In this document: piece after piece, positions 10,494-19,778 of the stretch | How the letters are laid out: every line of letters begins with the position of its first letter | Position numbering within the stretch: position 1 is the first letter of the stretch | DNA from: an uncultured Flavobacteriales bacterium | GTDB taxonomy: Bacteria; Bacteroidota; Bacteroidia; Flavobacteriales_D; Crocinitomicaceae | Assembly (NCBI GenBank): GCA_903945495.1 | Contig: CAJAVU010000023.1 | Location: 21,220 to 85,219, forward strand | Length of the DNA stretch: 64,000 bases | Direction of reading: 5' to 3' | Program-made: the position numbers and the translations under genes | The notes under the pieces: model-generated | Seen by the model: the letters and a program-made list of their open reading frames with translations, nothing else | The model's database searches: none | What the model was told of the DNA's origin: nothing

Positions 10494-11141
10494 ATGGTAC
10501 ACAATCTATCAAACACCAATTCAATTTTCTCCTCTTTTCTGTCAGAAATTCGAGATGTTAATATACAAAAGGACGCAATGCGCTTTAGACGAAATATGGA
10601 ACGTATTTCAGAAATAATGGCCTATGAAGTTTCTAAGACTTTGGAGTTTGAACCAACGAATGTTACAACTCCTTTAGGTGTTGCAAATATACATACCATT
10701 AAAGAACAGCCCGTTTTAGCAACAATTTTACGAGCAGGTTTATCAATGCATCAAGGATTGTTGAACTATTTTGACAAAGCAGATAGTGCATTTATTTCTG
10801 CATATAGAAAACATACGACTGTTGAGGATTTTGATATTCATGTGGAATATCTAGCTTCCCCTAAATTGGATAATAGAACAGTCATCATCAGCGATCCGAT
10901 GTTAGCTACAGGAAGTTCAATGGTAATGGTTTATAAAGCCATTTTGAAACAAGGAAAACCAAATCGCGTCATTATCGTTTCAGCAATTGCAACGCCTGAT
11001 GCTTTGGAATATGTTAAAAGACATTTACCTGAAACCACACAAATTTGGGTTGGTGCAATTGATGCTGAATTAACTGCTCAATCGTATATTGTTCCAGGAT
11101 TAGGTGATGCTGGAGATTTGGCTTACGGTGAAAAATGTTAA
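10494..11141 (+). CDS. upp: Uracil phosphoribosyltransferase
   Basis: The 215-residue protein has the PRPP-binding loop (SDPMLATGSSMVM), ILRAGLSMHQGL, and the C-terminal uracil-binding GLGDAGDLAYGEK. The usual GDAGDR is GDAGDL here. It converts uracil plus PRPP to UMP in pyrimidine salvage. Length and ends are as expected. A near-consensus TACTTTTA box lies at 10469-10476. The gene is the first of a plus-strand run that continues with a small membrane protein and a YjjG-type phosphatase, itself a nucleotide-related enzyme. Confidence 0.93.
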   Translation: MVHNLSNTNSIFSSFLSEIRDVNIQKDAMRFRRNMERISEIMAYEVSKTLEFEPTNVTTPLGVANIHTIKEQPVLATILRAGLSMHQGLLNYFDKADSAFISAYRKHTTVEDFDIHVEYLASPKLDNRTVIISDPMLATGSSMVMVYKAILKQGKPNRVIIVSAIATPDALEYVKRHLPETTQIWVGAIDAELTAQSYIVPGLGDAGDLAYGEKC

Positions 11142-11152
11142 TCCTTTTCTAG

Positions 11153-11623
11153 ATGCTTTGGGGTAAATACATCGGCTTTTTTGGCTTTTCAATGATCAAA
11201 TTTTTGTTCACTCCTTTTGGTGGGCCGAAAGCTGGATTATCGTTTGTTGAAACATATATTGTTTGCGTTGCTGGAGCCTTATTAAGTGCCGCAATCTTCT
11301 TTTTCTCGAGTGAATACTTTTTAATTCGAGCGCACAAAAAACGCAAAGAAATGATTCTTAAATCGCTTGAAACAGGTATTCCTTTGAAGCAAAAAAAGAA
11401 GTTCACTAAAACCAATAAACTAATCGTTCGCATTAAACATAAACTTGGGATTATTGGTGTTGCGTTTTATGCGCCTTTATTTCTAAGTATTCCAATCGGA
11501 ACAATAATTACTGCTAAGTTTTATGGTAAAGAAAAACGTACTTTCCCATTAATCATTTTAGGAATTGGCATCAACGGTGTTATTACAACGGGAATTGCCT
11601 ATATAATTGCTGATTTTTTCTGA
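11153..11623 (+). CDS. Small integral membrane protein, possibly of the small multidrug-export family
   Basis: 156 residues with about four hydrophobic segments (near 5-25, 30-55, 100-125 and 130-155) and a central basic stretch (KKRKEM...KQKKKFTKTNK). The second half (GIIGVAFYAPLFLSIPIGT) resembles the Gly/Pro-rich repeat of PF06695-type 'small multi-drug export' proteins, but the match is weak and transport activity is only a guess. It starts 11 nt after upp and its stop overlaps the next start as TGATG, so the three genes form an operon. Confidence 0.6.
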   Translation: MLWGKYIGFFGFSMIKFLFTPFGGPKAGLSFVETYIVCVAGALLSAAIFFFSSEYFLIRAHKKRKEMILKSLETGIPLKQKKKFTKTNKLIVRIKHKLGIIGVAFYAPLFLSIPIGTIITAKFYGKEKRTFPLIILGIGINGVITTGIAYIIADFF

Positions 11624-12327
11624 TGACTAACAAGCATTTATTTTTTGACCTCGATAGAACTTTGTGGGATTTTGAAAAAAATTCAGAAATCGCACTTTTC
11701 AAATTATTCCATGAATTAAGCTTGGATGAAGCGATCGACAGTTTCGAACTTTTTCATTCAAACTATAAGAAAAATAATGCTCTTCTTTGGAAAGAATATG
11801 GCGCCGGAAGACTTTCTAAAGAAAATTTAAGAAATGATCGATTTAAAATCACATTAGAGCATTTTGAAATCAACAATCCTGACATTGTAAACAAAATCAG
11901 TGATGGCTATGTTGAACTTTCTCCTCAACAGACTGCGCTTTTTCCGCATGCGCATGAAACCTTGGACTATTTGAAAAAGGAAGGGTACAATATGCATATT
12001 ATCACCAATGGTTTCAAAGAAGTTCAATATATTAAGCTAAAAAAATCTAGTCTCGATCACTATTTTGATGTGATTGTTTGTTCCGAGGATGTTGGACAAA
12101 ATAAACCTTCGCCAGCAATCTTTAAACATTCACTTGATTCAGCAAATGCCAAAGCAGCAGATTCTGTTATGATTGGGGATGATTACGAAGTGGACGTTGT
12201 TGGTGCCCAGAATTTCGGAATGTATGGTATTTTATTCGATCCAGAAAACACATTTTCGCATTACCAAGACCAGCATAGAATTCAATCGTTAAATGAACTT
12301 CCAGGGCTATTGCCATTCATTTTTTAA
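11623..12327 (+). CDS. HAD-superfamily nucleotidase, YjjG family
   Basis: The 234-residue protein opens with HAD motif I in the form FFDLDRTLWDFEKNS, typical of the YjjG branch (DLDxTLW). It then has motif II IITNGF, motif III with a lysine in GQNKPSPAIF, and motif IV MIGDDYEVDVVGA. The E. coli homologue dephosphorylates non-canonical pyrimidine nucleotides, which fits a location in the same transcript as upp. The start overlaps the preceding stop (TGATG). It converges with the GT39 gene only 3 nt away, and no hairpin separates them. Confidence 0.85.
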   Translation: MTNKHLFFDLDRTLWDFEKNSEIALFKLFHELSLDEAIDSFELFHSNYKKNNALLWKEYGAGRLSKENLRNDRFKITLEHFEINNPDIVNKISDGYVELSPQQTALFPHAHETLDYLKKEGYNMHIITNGFKEVQYIKLKKSSLDHYFDVIVCSEDVGQNKPSPAIFKHSLDSANAKAADSVMIGDDYEVDVVGAQNFGMYGILFDPENTFSHYQDQHRIQSLNELPGLLPFIF

Positions 12328-12330
12328 ATT

Positions 12331-14154
12331 TCATTTCAACTGTCCTTTATGTATTTCAATTGGACCAGAATGATAACGCCCTTTGTTCGGATTCCAAATG
12401 TAAAACTTGAGTTGGTCTGTCGGTAAAATATCCTTAGGCAATTCAAAGGCACAAATCGTATTTTTTTCCTCACCTACTTTCGCGAAAAGTCCATGTTCGT
12501 AGGAATAATAAACGGCTAAATCCTTACCTCTTTTCCAAAAATTGCCATTTCGTTGAACAGTTACAGTTAAATACACCGGAACTGTATCTAGTGCTTTTGT
12601 TTTACATTTTAAATAATAATACTCAAACCTATTTTTCAATTTCGGCAAATCTTTTACAGCCATTGTACCTTCCAGTGAAAACTCATCTTGCGTTGTTTTA
12701 ATGGAATCGGATGCAAGCGTATTTATAGGAGTACCAAAATTTCGTTTTTTGTTAGACTTCTTAAACAAAATAAAAATGGAGAATCGAGTTTGGACAGTCT
12801 GAATAACTTCTGGATAATAAAACCGAATTGCCTCAATAAACATTGGCACATGGAACTTATTGCTATACGCATATCCAAAATATTCTGTTTGCGCATTTTT
12901 CGCACGTTCTACTAATAGATTCAATGCTTCAGGTTTATCCCAATCACTTATTGTCTCTGTTAAATCATTGTCCACATAATAATTAATGTAATTGACATGA
13001 TTGAAATTTGCAGCAAAGGTGATATTCCCTTTGCCAAATTTGGTATTGGCATCATTTATTGCAACACCAATTTCTTTGAAAACACCATAATGAACTGGTT
13101 CAAGTAATTGGTAACGCAAAAAACTATCGGCAGTTGGTATCAGAGCAACAAGGAAAATTAATCCCATTTTTAACTTTTTTGACTGAAGTCCAATAAAATA
13201 AAAAGCAGGAAAGAACAAGAATGGCAGTAAAAACTGCATGACAATCTCTCTTAAAATGGGCGTGAATATATGAGACAAAACAAATGCACCAATAAAAGCA
13301 ATGCAGAAAATACTTATAGAAAATGTGCTTTTAGCGCTCCATTGTCGTTTCGAAAAAAATAAAATAAGAACAAAAAGGAATACTAGAGAAAAAAACAACA
13401 ACCAAGACTCATTGAAAAACAAATGAATGAAATCAATTGGCCACATTAATTTGGGCGCTGCTAACCAACCCAATCCTCCACGTCCAACCTGAAAAAGCGT
13501 AATGGGTATATGTGGTAAAAACAATATTATGGAAAGTAGTCCGGCTGAGATTAAATAAATGATTCGTGTCTTACCAAGGTAAAAAAGTCCTACGCCACTG
13601 AGCACAGCGGCTACTAAAAAAGCAAAATAATGCGAAAGCATTGCGCCTACTAAACTAATTGCAATTAACAAAGTCCACCTCCACAAGTGTTGTTGCTGCA
13701 CTTTCAATTCCAAGATTCCATAAAATGCCAATAACAAGAAAAATACTCCTGAATTATATGGTCTTGCAAAAACAGAATTCATCACAGTAAATGTCAATCC
13801 TGCATACAACGCAATGAGTAGGAGACCTGAAAATTTGGAAAAATGCCGTATTCCAATGCGATAAATTAATAGAGAAGAAAGTATGTAAAAAATCAAACTT
13901 GTTGAACGAATAGCAAATTCACTATCCCCAAAAAGTTTAATCCAAATCCAAAGTAACACTTGGTAAAAAGCAGGGTGCATATCACCAACCTTTATTCCTT
14001 TTACCCAAAAATCATCCCAGTTAGAAAAATGGGTTCGATGCCAAGCACTTAATTCATCATTCGATAAACCTTGGTAGTGCATAAAAATCAAACGAATCAA
14101 AAGCCCCAGCAATAGCAAGGAAACAAAAACCCAATGTTTCTTGAGTAAACGCAT
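12331..14154 (-). CDS. Membrane glycosyltransferase, GT39/ArnT-like (GT-C fold)
   Basis: 607 residues: an N-terminal signal-anchor helix, then roughly ten transmembrane segments to about residue 350, and a C-terminal soluble periplasmic domain. Two acidic motifs in the first loops, LSNDELSAWH and VGDMHPAFYQ, are the expected catalytic/metal site of polyprenyl-phosphate-sugar-dependent GT-C enzymes. It probably moves a sugar from a lipid carrier to an envelope acceptor on the periplasmic side; donor and acceptor are unknown. It begins 1 nt after the stop of the rRNA methyltransferase gene and is the last of a three-gene run. Confidence 0.8.
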   Translation of the reverse strand: MRLLKKHWVFVSLLLLGLLIRLIFMHYQGLSNDELSAWHRTHFSNWDDFWVKGIKVGDMHPAFYQVLLWIWIKLFGDSEFAIRSTSLIFYILSSLLIYRIGIRHFSKFSGLLLIALYAGLTFTVMNSVFARPYNSGVFFLLLAFYGILELKVQQQHLWRWTLLIAISLVGAMLSHYFAFLVAAVLSGVGLFYLGKTRIIYLISAGLLSIILFLPHIPITLFQVGRGGLGWLAAPKLMWPIDFIHLFFNESWLLFFSLVFLFVLILFFSKRQWSAKSTFSISIFCIAFIGAFVLSHIFTPILREIVMQFLLPFLFFPAFYFIGLQSKKLKMGLIFLVALIPTADSFLRYQLLEPVHYGVFKEIGVAINDANTKFGKGNITFAANFNHVNYINYYVDNDLTETISDWDKPEALNLLVERAKNAQTEYFGYAYSNKFHVPMFIEAIRFYYPEVIQTVQTRFSIFILFKKSNKKRNFGTPINTLASDSIKTTQDEFSLEGTMAVKDLPKLKNRFEYYYLKCKTKALDTVPVYLTVTVQRNGNFWKRGKDLAVYYSYEHGLFAKVGEEKNTICAFELPKDILPTDQLKFYIWNPNKGRYHSGPIEIHKGQLK

Positions 14155-14155
14155 G

Positions 14156-14923
14156 TTAACCGCGTAATTCTTGGCGTGTTTTTTCGTAAAGTATCATTCC
14201 TGCAGCAACACCAACGTTCAATGAAGCGATTTCACCTCGCATAGGAATGCGTGCTCTTACATCAGAAAGATTTAACAAATCTGACGTGATTCCATCCTCT
14301 TCAGAACCTAAGATAATACAAACTGGACCACGCATATTAATTTCATGCAAGGAAACAGCTGCTTTTTCCGTACATGCGATGATACGCATACCACATTGTT
14401 GTAAATAGAACAATGATTCTTTCAGGCTATTTGTTTTACATACTGGAATTCGATTCAGTGCACCCGCAGATGTTTTAATTGCATCGGGAGTTACCAAAGC
14501 AGATCCTTTTGAAGGAATCAATATCGCATCCACACCTTGGCATTCAGCTGTTCGTGCAATAGCCCCAAAATTTCGAACGTCTGTAATGCGATCCAAAACA
14601 AGAACCAACGGTTTTTCACCACGTTCTAACATTTCTTCAACCAAAGGCTCAATTTCTTTATATTCAATGGGAGAAACCATTGCAATAACACCTTGGTGAT
14701 TTCCATCTGTCAAAAAGTCTAACTTTTGAGAAGGAACAAATTGCAATTGAAAGTTTTTACCGGCCAACGCTTCCTTCAACTCAGTAAACAATTCTTTATT
14801 CATGCCTTTTTGAATAAGAATTTTATTGATTTCTCGTTCTGCTTTTATTGCCTCAATCACGGCACGAACTCCAAAAATCAAATCTTCAGCTGATTTTTTA
14901 CGTTCAAATTTTCTTGGTTCCAT
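14156..14923 (-). CDS. rlmB: 23S rRNA 2'-O-ribose methyltransferase, SpoU/RlmB type
   Basis: 255 residues: an N-terminal substrate-binding domain beginning at FGVRAVIEAI (residues ~18-85), then a SPOUT knot domain. The three SPOUT motifs are visible: LDRITDVRNFGAIARTAE (motif 1), VCIILGSEEDGI (motif 2) and IPMRGEIASLNVGVAAGM (motif 3). It methylates a ribose in 23S rRNA (G2251 in E. coli for RlmB). Related TrmH enzymes act on tRNA, but the N-terminal domain favours the RlmB type. It lies 9 nt downstream of the OsmC gene. Confidence 0.88.
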   Translation of the reverse strand: MEPRKFERKKSAEDLIFGVRAVIEAIKAEREINKILIQKGMNKELFTELKEALAGKNFQLQFVPSQKLDFLTDGNHQGVIAMVSPIEYKEIEPLVEEMLERGEKPLVLVLDRITDVRNFGAIARTAECQGVDAILIPSKGSALVTPDAIKTSAGALNRIPVCKTNSLKESLFYLQQCGMRIIACTEKAAVSLHEINMRGPVCIILGSEEDGITSDLLNLSDVRARIPMRGEIASLNVGVAAGMILYEKTRQELRG

Positions 14924-14932
14924 TCTACTTGT

Positions 14933-15337
14933 TTAATAATTAAAAGTGAAGTCAACTGTAACGTTGTCTCCAAGTGTTTTTGCTACAGGACAAGCTTTTC
15001 CAGCTCTTAAAACACGTTCAGCAGTTTCTTCTGACCATTTGTTTCCTGTTAAATCTAATTCTATTACAATACGCTCAATTCTTCGTGGAGCTGTGCCCAT
15101 AATTTTTTGAACTTTTGCTTCTGCATGATCAAAGTTAATCGCATGTTCATTGCAAAAAATACCCATAATTGTAATCATACAAGATGCATAAGATGTTGCT
15201 ACCAAATCAGTTGGAGAAAAAGCTTCCCCTCGACCCTTATTATCAACTGGAGCATCTGTAATTATTTCAGTACCTGATTGAACGTGCGTACAAGCAGTTC
15301 TTAAATTTCCTAAATACTTTACTTCCGAGGTAATCAT
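14933..15337 (-). CDS. OsmC-family peroxiredoxin
   Basis: 134 residues with the two redox cysteines of the OsmC fold (YASCMITIM about 50-58 and GKACPVAKTL about 113-122). The ATG at 15337 is chosen over an in-frame TTG at 15370, because the family starts close to this point. Such proteins reduce organic hydroperoxides with lipoyl or thiol reductants. It is divergent from lipA, and the family's known use of lipoylated partners in some bacteria makes that neighbour notable. It leads the OsmC-rlmB-GT39 run. Confidence 0.88.
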   Translation of the reverse strand: MITSEVKYLGNLRTACTHVQSGTEIITDAPVDNKGRGEAFSPTDLVATSYASCMITIMGIFCNEHAINFDHAEAKVQKIMGTAPRRIERIVIELDLTGNKWSEETAERVLRAGKACPVAKTLGDNVTVDFTFNY

Positions 15338-15473
15338 ATTAATTCGATGATAATATTGTAACTTTGTCAAGAATTAGAATCAAAGTAATTCTGAGTGTAA
15401 AAATAGGCTTTTTCTTTAAGAAGTCGTTACGCTCGAAACAATACATGGTTCTAAAGTGTTATTAGGGTTGATA

Positions 15474-15481
15474 TAGTTTTG
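15474..15481 (+). promoter_or_regulatory. -7 box of lipA
   Basis: TAGTTTTG fits TAnnTTTG and ends 18 nt before the chosen lipA ATG at 15500. An upstream TTG candidate start (15479) falls inside the box, which argues against it. Confidence 0.6.
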
Positions 15482-15499
15482 TACTTAACAAGTGTCAAA

Positions 15500-16375
15500 A
15501 TGAGTGAAATAATTGAAAAAGACAATACTGAAATTAGAATTAAGAAACCAAAATGGTTGCGTGTAAAATTGCCGACAGGTGAGAATTACCGTAAAGTTCG
15601 TTCGCTAGTTGATGAGCATAAATTGCATACGATTTGTGAAAGCGGAAGTTGTCCAAATATGGGGGAATGTTGGGGAGAAGGTACTGCAACATTTATGATT
15701 TTAGGAAACATATGTACGCGTTCATGTGGATTTTGTGCTGTTAAGACAGGTCGTCCAGAAGAAGTGGACATTTATGAGCCAGGAAAAGTCGCTCAAAGTG
15801 TAAAAATCATGCAAGTGAAACACGCTGTAATTACTTCGGTTGATCGTGATGATTTAAAAGATGGTGGTGCTGAAATTTGGGCACAAACAGTTCGTGCAAT
15901 TAGACAACAGTCACCTGGCACAACTATGGAAACATTGATTCCTGATTTCGCAGGTAATTGGGAAAATTTGCAGATACTGATTGATGCTGCTCCAGAGATT
16001 GTTTCGCATAATTTGGAAACCGTTCGTCGTTTAACAAAAGCGGTACGCATTCAAGCGAAATATGATCGCAGCTTAGAAGTGTTGTTTCGCTTAAAAAAAG
16101 GTGGAATGCGCACAAAATCTGGAATCATGCTTGGTCTTGGTGAATCGGATGAGGAAATCATTGAAACCATGGAAGATTTAACAAGTGTTAATGTGGACAT
16201 TTTGACGATTGGTCAGTATTTACAGCCTACGCCAAAACATTTACCAATTGCCGAATTCGTAACCCCTGAAAGGTTCGATAAATACCGTGAACTTGGCTTG
16301 AAAATGGGCTTTAGATATGTTGAAAGTGGTCCTTTAGTTCGTTCATCGTATCATGCCGAAAAGCATCTTTTTTAA
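15500..16375 (+). CDS. lipA: Lipoyl synthase
   Basis: The 291-residue protein has the LipA-specific N-terminal cluster [13 protein letters not shown] (auxiliary 4Fe-4S) and the radical-SAM cluster [13 protein letters not shown]. The C-terminal serine ligand region is [13 protein letters not shown]. It inserts two sulfur atoms into octanoyl groups to make lipoyl cofactors for 2-oxoacid dehydrogenases, whose E3 component (lpdA) lies 3.4 kb downstream. Start choice is supported by the promoter box just upstream. Confidence 0.96.
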   Translation: MSEIIEKDNTEIRIKKPKWLRVKLPTGENYRKVRSLVDEHKLHTICESGSCPNMGECWGEGTATFMILGNICTRSCGFCAVKTGRPEEVDIYEPGKVAQSVKIMQVKHAVITSVDRDDLKDGGAEIWAQTVRAIRQQSPGTTMETLIPDFAGNWENLQILIDAAPEIVSHNLETVRRLTKAVRIQAKYDRSLEVLFRLKKGGMRTKSGIMLGLGESDEEIIETMEDLTSVNVDILTIGQYLQPTPKHLPIAEFVTPERFDKYRELGLKMGFRYVESGPLVRSSYHAEKHLF

Positions 16376-16442
16376 TTTTTTGACTTGTATACTTTTGAAA
16401 AAAAAACATGCTGAAATAGTTTAACTTGGTAATGAAATAAAT

Positions 16443-16450
16443 TAAATTTG
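16443..16450 (+). promoter_or_regulatory. -7 box of the T9SS Asp-box gene
   Basis: TAAATTTG, a perfect TAnnTTTG, lies 101 nt before the ATG at 16552. An imperfect -33 (TTTA at 16420-16423) is 19 nt upstream of it. The implied leader of about 95 nt is the longest in this window. Confidence 0.5.
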
Positions 16451-16551
16451 TAAGAATAAATAAAGATACGCTTGAAAATAAGTATAAATCATTTCATTTT
16501 TATTTATTAACTTGGCGGTCGCGTTAAAACAAAATAGGAAATAACTACATT

Positions 16552-19500
16552 ATGAAACGAAACAAAATAATCATCGGTTCTGCCGGTTTAGTTGCATTAG
16601 CAGCGTTTTTTGCGGTTTCTCCTTGGGGGTTTAAATCTTCTGAGGGTTCGTATTCTAAAAAAGATTTACCTTCTTTAGAGTCTAAATCTGCTGAAGATGC
16701 AAAACAATGGCTTAGTGCCAGATATATTGACCAAGCAACTGGACAACAAATCACGAAAGAAAAATTGGAATTAATTCGTTCACAAATCAGAAAGGCTCCA
16801 GTAAGTAAAGCTATTTCGTTTGTTGAACAAGGTCCAGATAACATTGGTGGTAGAACAAGAGCCATTCAAGTTGACCGTAATGATGTTAATCATTTATGGG
16901 CTGGTGGTGTTTCTGGTGGTCTTTTTGTGTCGAACAACCGTGCTAATCAATGGGAGCGGGTTGATTCATACATCAACGCAGGAGCTTCTCCGTTTATTTC
17001 GAGCATGACACAGACGCCTGATGGTACATTGTATGTTGCTACAGGATCGAATCAAGAGTCATGGGCAGGAAATGGAGTTTGGTACACAACAGATAATGGT
17101 GCTACTTGGGCTTCTATTCCAGGAACAGCAAGCTGTACTGAGTTAGCTTCAAATAATGTAGACAACTATGTTTGGTTAGCAACAAACTCTGGTGTTCGCA
17201 AATGGAAACTAGGAGATGCTGCTTTAACGAATGTTACTGTTTCTTCAGGAGCTTGTAGCACAATTCAAATGTCTAAAGATGGACAAGTAATTGTGGCTGC
17301 AATTGGTTCGAATAAAACATTTGTATCATCTGACGGTGGTTCAACTTGGGCAGATCGTTCAGGAAATGGAACAAACGTTGTTGCATCAGGTGCACAGCGC
17401 ATTGAATATTCTATTTCACATGCTCGTGTAAATGGAACGTATTCATTATATGCGGTTCGTACAGGTTCTAACCTATTAGGTATGAATGTTTCTCATGACG
17501 ACGGTGCTACATGGTCACAATTTATCGGCCCATCAGGTACACCAAGTAACTTAGATATTTACAGAAATCAAGGTACATATAATTCAATTGTTACTGTTGT
17601 TCCGACAGACAATGAAAAAATCTTAATTGGTGGTATTGATATTTGGAAATGGAAACAAACTGTAGACAATCCTCCATCAGGTGGATTTGAAAAATTAACA
17701 GAATGGTTCTTGCCCCAATTTGCTCCAAAATATGCGCATGCAGATAACCACGAAATGAAATGGGATCAAACGAACCGTTTATACATCGGTAATGATGGTG
17801 GTATTGGAGTTACGGATGACTATGGTGATACGTGGTACCCAGCAAACAGAGGTTACAATGTTACACAATATTATGGTATTGCTTTCGACCGTGAAGGTGC
17901 TGTAATGGGCGGTGCTCAAGATAATGGTACAACATACAACGACCACACTTTATCTACATTCAAAGAATTTAGAGAAGTAAATGGTGGTGATGGATTTGCT
18001 TGTGAAATCTCTTTCTACAATACTAAAGTAATGTTCTCTTCAGTATATTACAACTCAATTTCTCGCTCTGGTGACAAAGGTTATACATGGAGTTCATTTG
18101 TTCCAAGCTTCCCAAGTTCATATGCAGCTGCAGGAACTGAAGGTTCAATTCACCCATTTGTTACTTCTTATACTTTAGCAGAAAATTATGATACAAACTC
18201 TGAAGATTCTGTTCTTTTTGTAGCAACTCAAGATTATGCTGCTGGTTCAGTTATTAAAATCCCAAGTAAGGCTACTGGTGATTCAATGACATATACGACT
18301 CCTACAGCGTTGTACTTTGATGATACATTGCAGTATAACCCAGCATTGACGACTATTGATTACAACTGTGTGAACGCATTAAACGGTCAAACAGTTTATC
18401 TAGGAAATTATCCTTGGACACCTTTCGCAAGCGCGTCTCAAACAAATCCACCAACTATTGGAGATTCATTGTTGGTTGATTTCCCAACGGGTGAAGATAC
18501 TGTAGTTGTTCAAAGTGTTGGTACATATAATCACTACTTCGGTCAAAACGCTGTAACTGGTGAAGTATTCAGTATGGGTAACGAAACGGTTGCTTACAAT
18601 GTTGCTTGGGATACAATCAAAGTTCAAGATCCTTACCAATCATGGTTCGTAATGTATGTGAACATCAATGGTGGTGAGTTATGGGCTACAAGAAATGCGA
18701 CTCGTTTATCTGTTTTAGATCCAGCTTGGATTAAAATTGCTAAAGGAATTGGAAGTGAATTCGGTTCTGGAAGTAACGGAAACATGCGTGTAGATTTAGA
18801 ATTCTCAAAAGATTTAAATCACCTATATGTTGCTGCAGGAAGTGGTGTTTGGAGAATTGATGGATTAGGAGATATTTATACATCCGATCCGAATTTCAAA
18901 ACCAAGGCCGGTTATTGGGGAACGGGCTTAGTCAATTTACCATCGGCGACATCGGCGACAAAAATTACGACAACAACGTATGAAGGTATTGCTGTCAACC
19001 CAAGTAATTCCGATGACTTAGTTCTATTTGGAGGATTTAGTTTAGGAAACAAACGTTCATTAAATGCAACTGCTGCAGTACCAACGTTTACTTCTTTAAC
19101 AAACATCACTTCTCCAAACGTTGCTTGTTATGATGGTATTATCGATAGAGATGATTCTGATATCATTGTTGCTGGTACATCAGAAGGTGTATTCGTTACT
19201 GAAGATGGAGGAGCAACTTGGTCAAATGCATCAGCAGGATTTGAAGGAACTCCAGTATTCCATGTTCGTCAATCTTGGAGAACTTGGGATGAAGGAAACC
19301 GTCGTCCAGGTGAAATTTATGTTGGAACGTATGGTCGTGGAATCTGGGCATCTGCTGCATACTTAGGTATTGGTGAAACAGGTGCTGATGGAAACCAAGT
19401 TTTCAAAACAAAATTGAAAACATATCCTAACCCAACAACTGATAACACAACATTGACATTCAACTTATCTGAAACGTCAAATGTGAATGTAATGGTTTAC

Positions 19501-19659
19501 AACATCTCAGGAAGATTAGTAAAAACAATTACAAATAGAAATGTACAAGCTGGAGCTCAAACTTTAACAATTGATGCTCAAGATTTACCTAACGGTACTT
19601 ACATTGTTAAGTTCATTGCTGGTAAACAAAATGAAACAGCGAAATTCATTAAAATGTAA
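16552..19659 (+). CDS. Large secreted Asp-box (BNR/sortilin-like) propeller protein with type IX sorting domain
   Basis: 1035 residues. After an N-terminal signal/anchor segment (about residues 5-25), the body carries repeated Asp-box motifs (x-D-x-G-x-T-W) near residues 181 (TTDNGATW), 262 (SSDGGSTW), 316 (SHDDGATW), 422 (TDDYGDTW) and 884 (TEDGGATW), the mark of beta-propellers of the sialidase/VPS10 type. The last 85 or so residues are a T9SS type A sorting domain: TYPNPTTDNTTLTF, a VMVYNISGRLVK strand, then LPNGTYIVKF ending ...AKFIKM. It should cross the outer membrane through the type IX system and be released or anchored at the surface. Catalytic residues of a sialidase are not evident, so binding or structural roles remain possible. 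Confidence 0.85.
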   Translation: MKRNKIIIGSAGLVALAAFFAVSPWGFKSSEGSYSKKDLPSLESKSAEDAKQWLSARYIDQATGQQITKEKLELIRSQIRKAPVSKAISFVEQGPDNIGGRTRAIQVDRNDVNHLWAGGVSGGLFVSNNRANQWERVDSYINAGASPFISSMTQTPDGTLYVATGSNQESWAGNGVWYTTDNGATWASIPGTASCTELASNNVDNYVWLATNSGVRKWKLGDAALTNVTVSSGACSTIQMSKDGQVIVAAIGSNKTFVSSDGGSTWADRSGNGTNVVASGAQRIEYSISHARVNGTYSLYAVRTGSNLLGMNVSHDDGATWSQFIGPSGTPSNLDIYRNQGTYNSIVTVVPTDNEKILIGGIDIWKWKQTVDNPPSGGFEKLTEWFLPQFAPKYAHADNHEMKWDQTNRLYIGNDGGIGVTDDYGDTWYPANRGYNVTQYYGIAFDREGAVMGGAQDNGTTYNDHTLSTFKEFREVNGGDGFACEISFYNTKVMFSSVYYNSISRSGDKGYTWSSFVPSFPSSYAAAGTEGSIHPFVTSYTLAENYDTNSEDSVLFVATQDYAAGSVIKIPSKATGDSMTYTTPTALYFDDTLQYNPALTTIDYNCVNALNGQTVYLGNYPWTPFASASQTNPPTIGDSLLVDFPTGEDTVVVQSVGTYNHYFGQNAVTGEVFSMGNETVAYNVAWDTIKVQDPYQSWFVMYVNINGGELWATRNATRLSVLDPAWIKIAKGIGSEFGSGSNGNMRVDLEFSKDLNHLYVAAGSGVWRIDGLGDIYTSDPNFKTKAGYWGTGLVNLPSATSATKITTTTYEGIAVNPSNSDDLVLFGGFSLGNKRSLNATAAVPTFTSLTNITSPNVACYDGIIDRDDSDIIVAGTSEGVFVTEDGGATWSNASAGFEGTPVFHVRQSWRTWDEGNRRPGEIYVGTYGRGIWASAAYLGIGETGADGNQVFKTKLKTYPNPTTDNTTLTFNLSETSNVNVMVYNISGRLVKTITNRNVQAGAQTLTIDAQDLPNGTYIVKFIAGKQNETAKFIKM

Positions 19660-19677
19660 TTCCTATTAACGCAATAA

Positions 19678-19710
19678 AAAAAGGGTTGTCAATTTGGCAA
19701 CCCTTTTTTA
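19678..19710 (+). terminator. Rho-independent terminator after the T9SS protein gene
   Basis: The arms GGGTTGTC and GGCAACCC enclose a 5-nt loop (AATTT). They are flanked by A and T tracts that extend the stem, followed by a run of seven T. Confidence 0.92.
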
Positions 19711-19749
19711 TTTCACACATTTTTGAAGCAATATTTAAAGGAGAAATCC

Positions 19750-19757
19750 TACATTTG
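19750..19757 (+). promoter_or_regulatory. -7 box of the lipoamide dehydrogenase gene
   Basis: TACATTTG (TAnnTTTG) lies 21 nt before the ATG. A TTTG at 19722-19725 is 24 nt upstream, slightly far for a -33 element. Confidence 0.6.
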
Positions 19758-19778
19758 TAACCTATCAAATCAAAAAAA

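Noticed and set aside
15479..15499. TTG start for lipA
   Set aside because: It lies within the TAGTTTTG promoter box; ATG 15500 fits.
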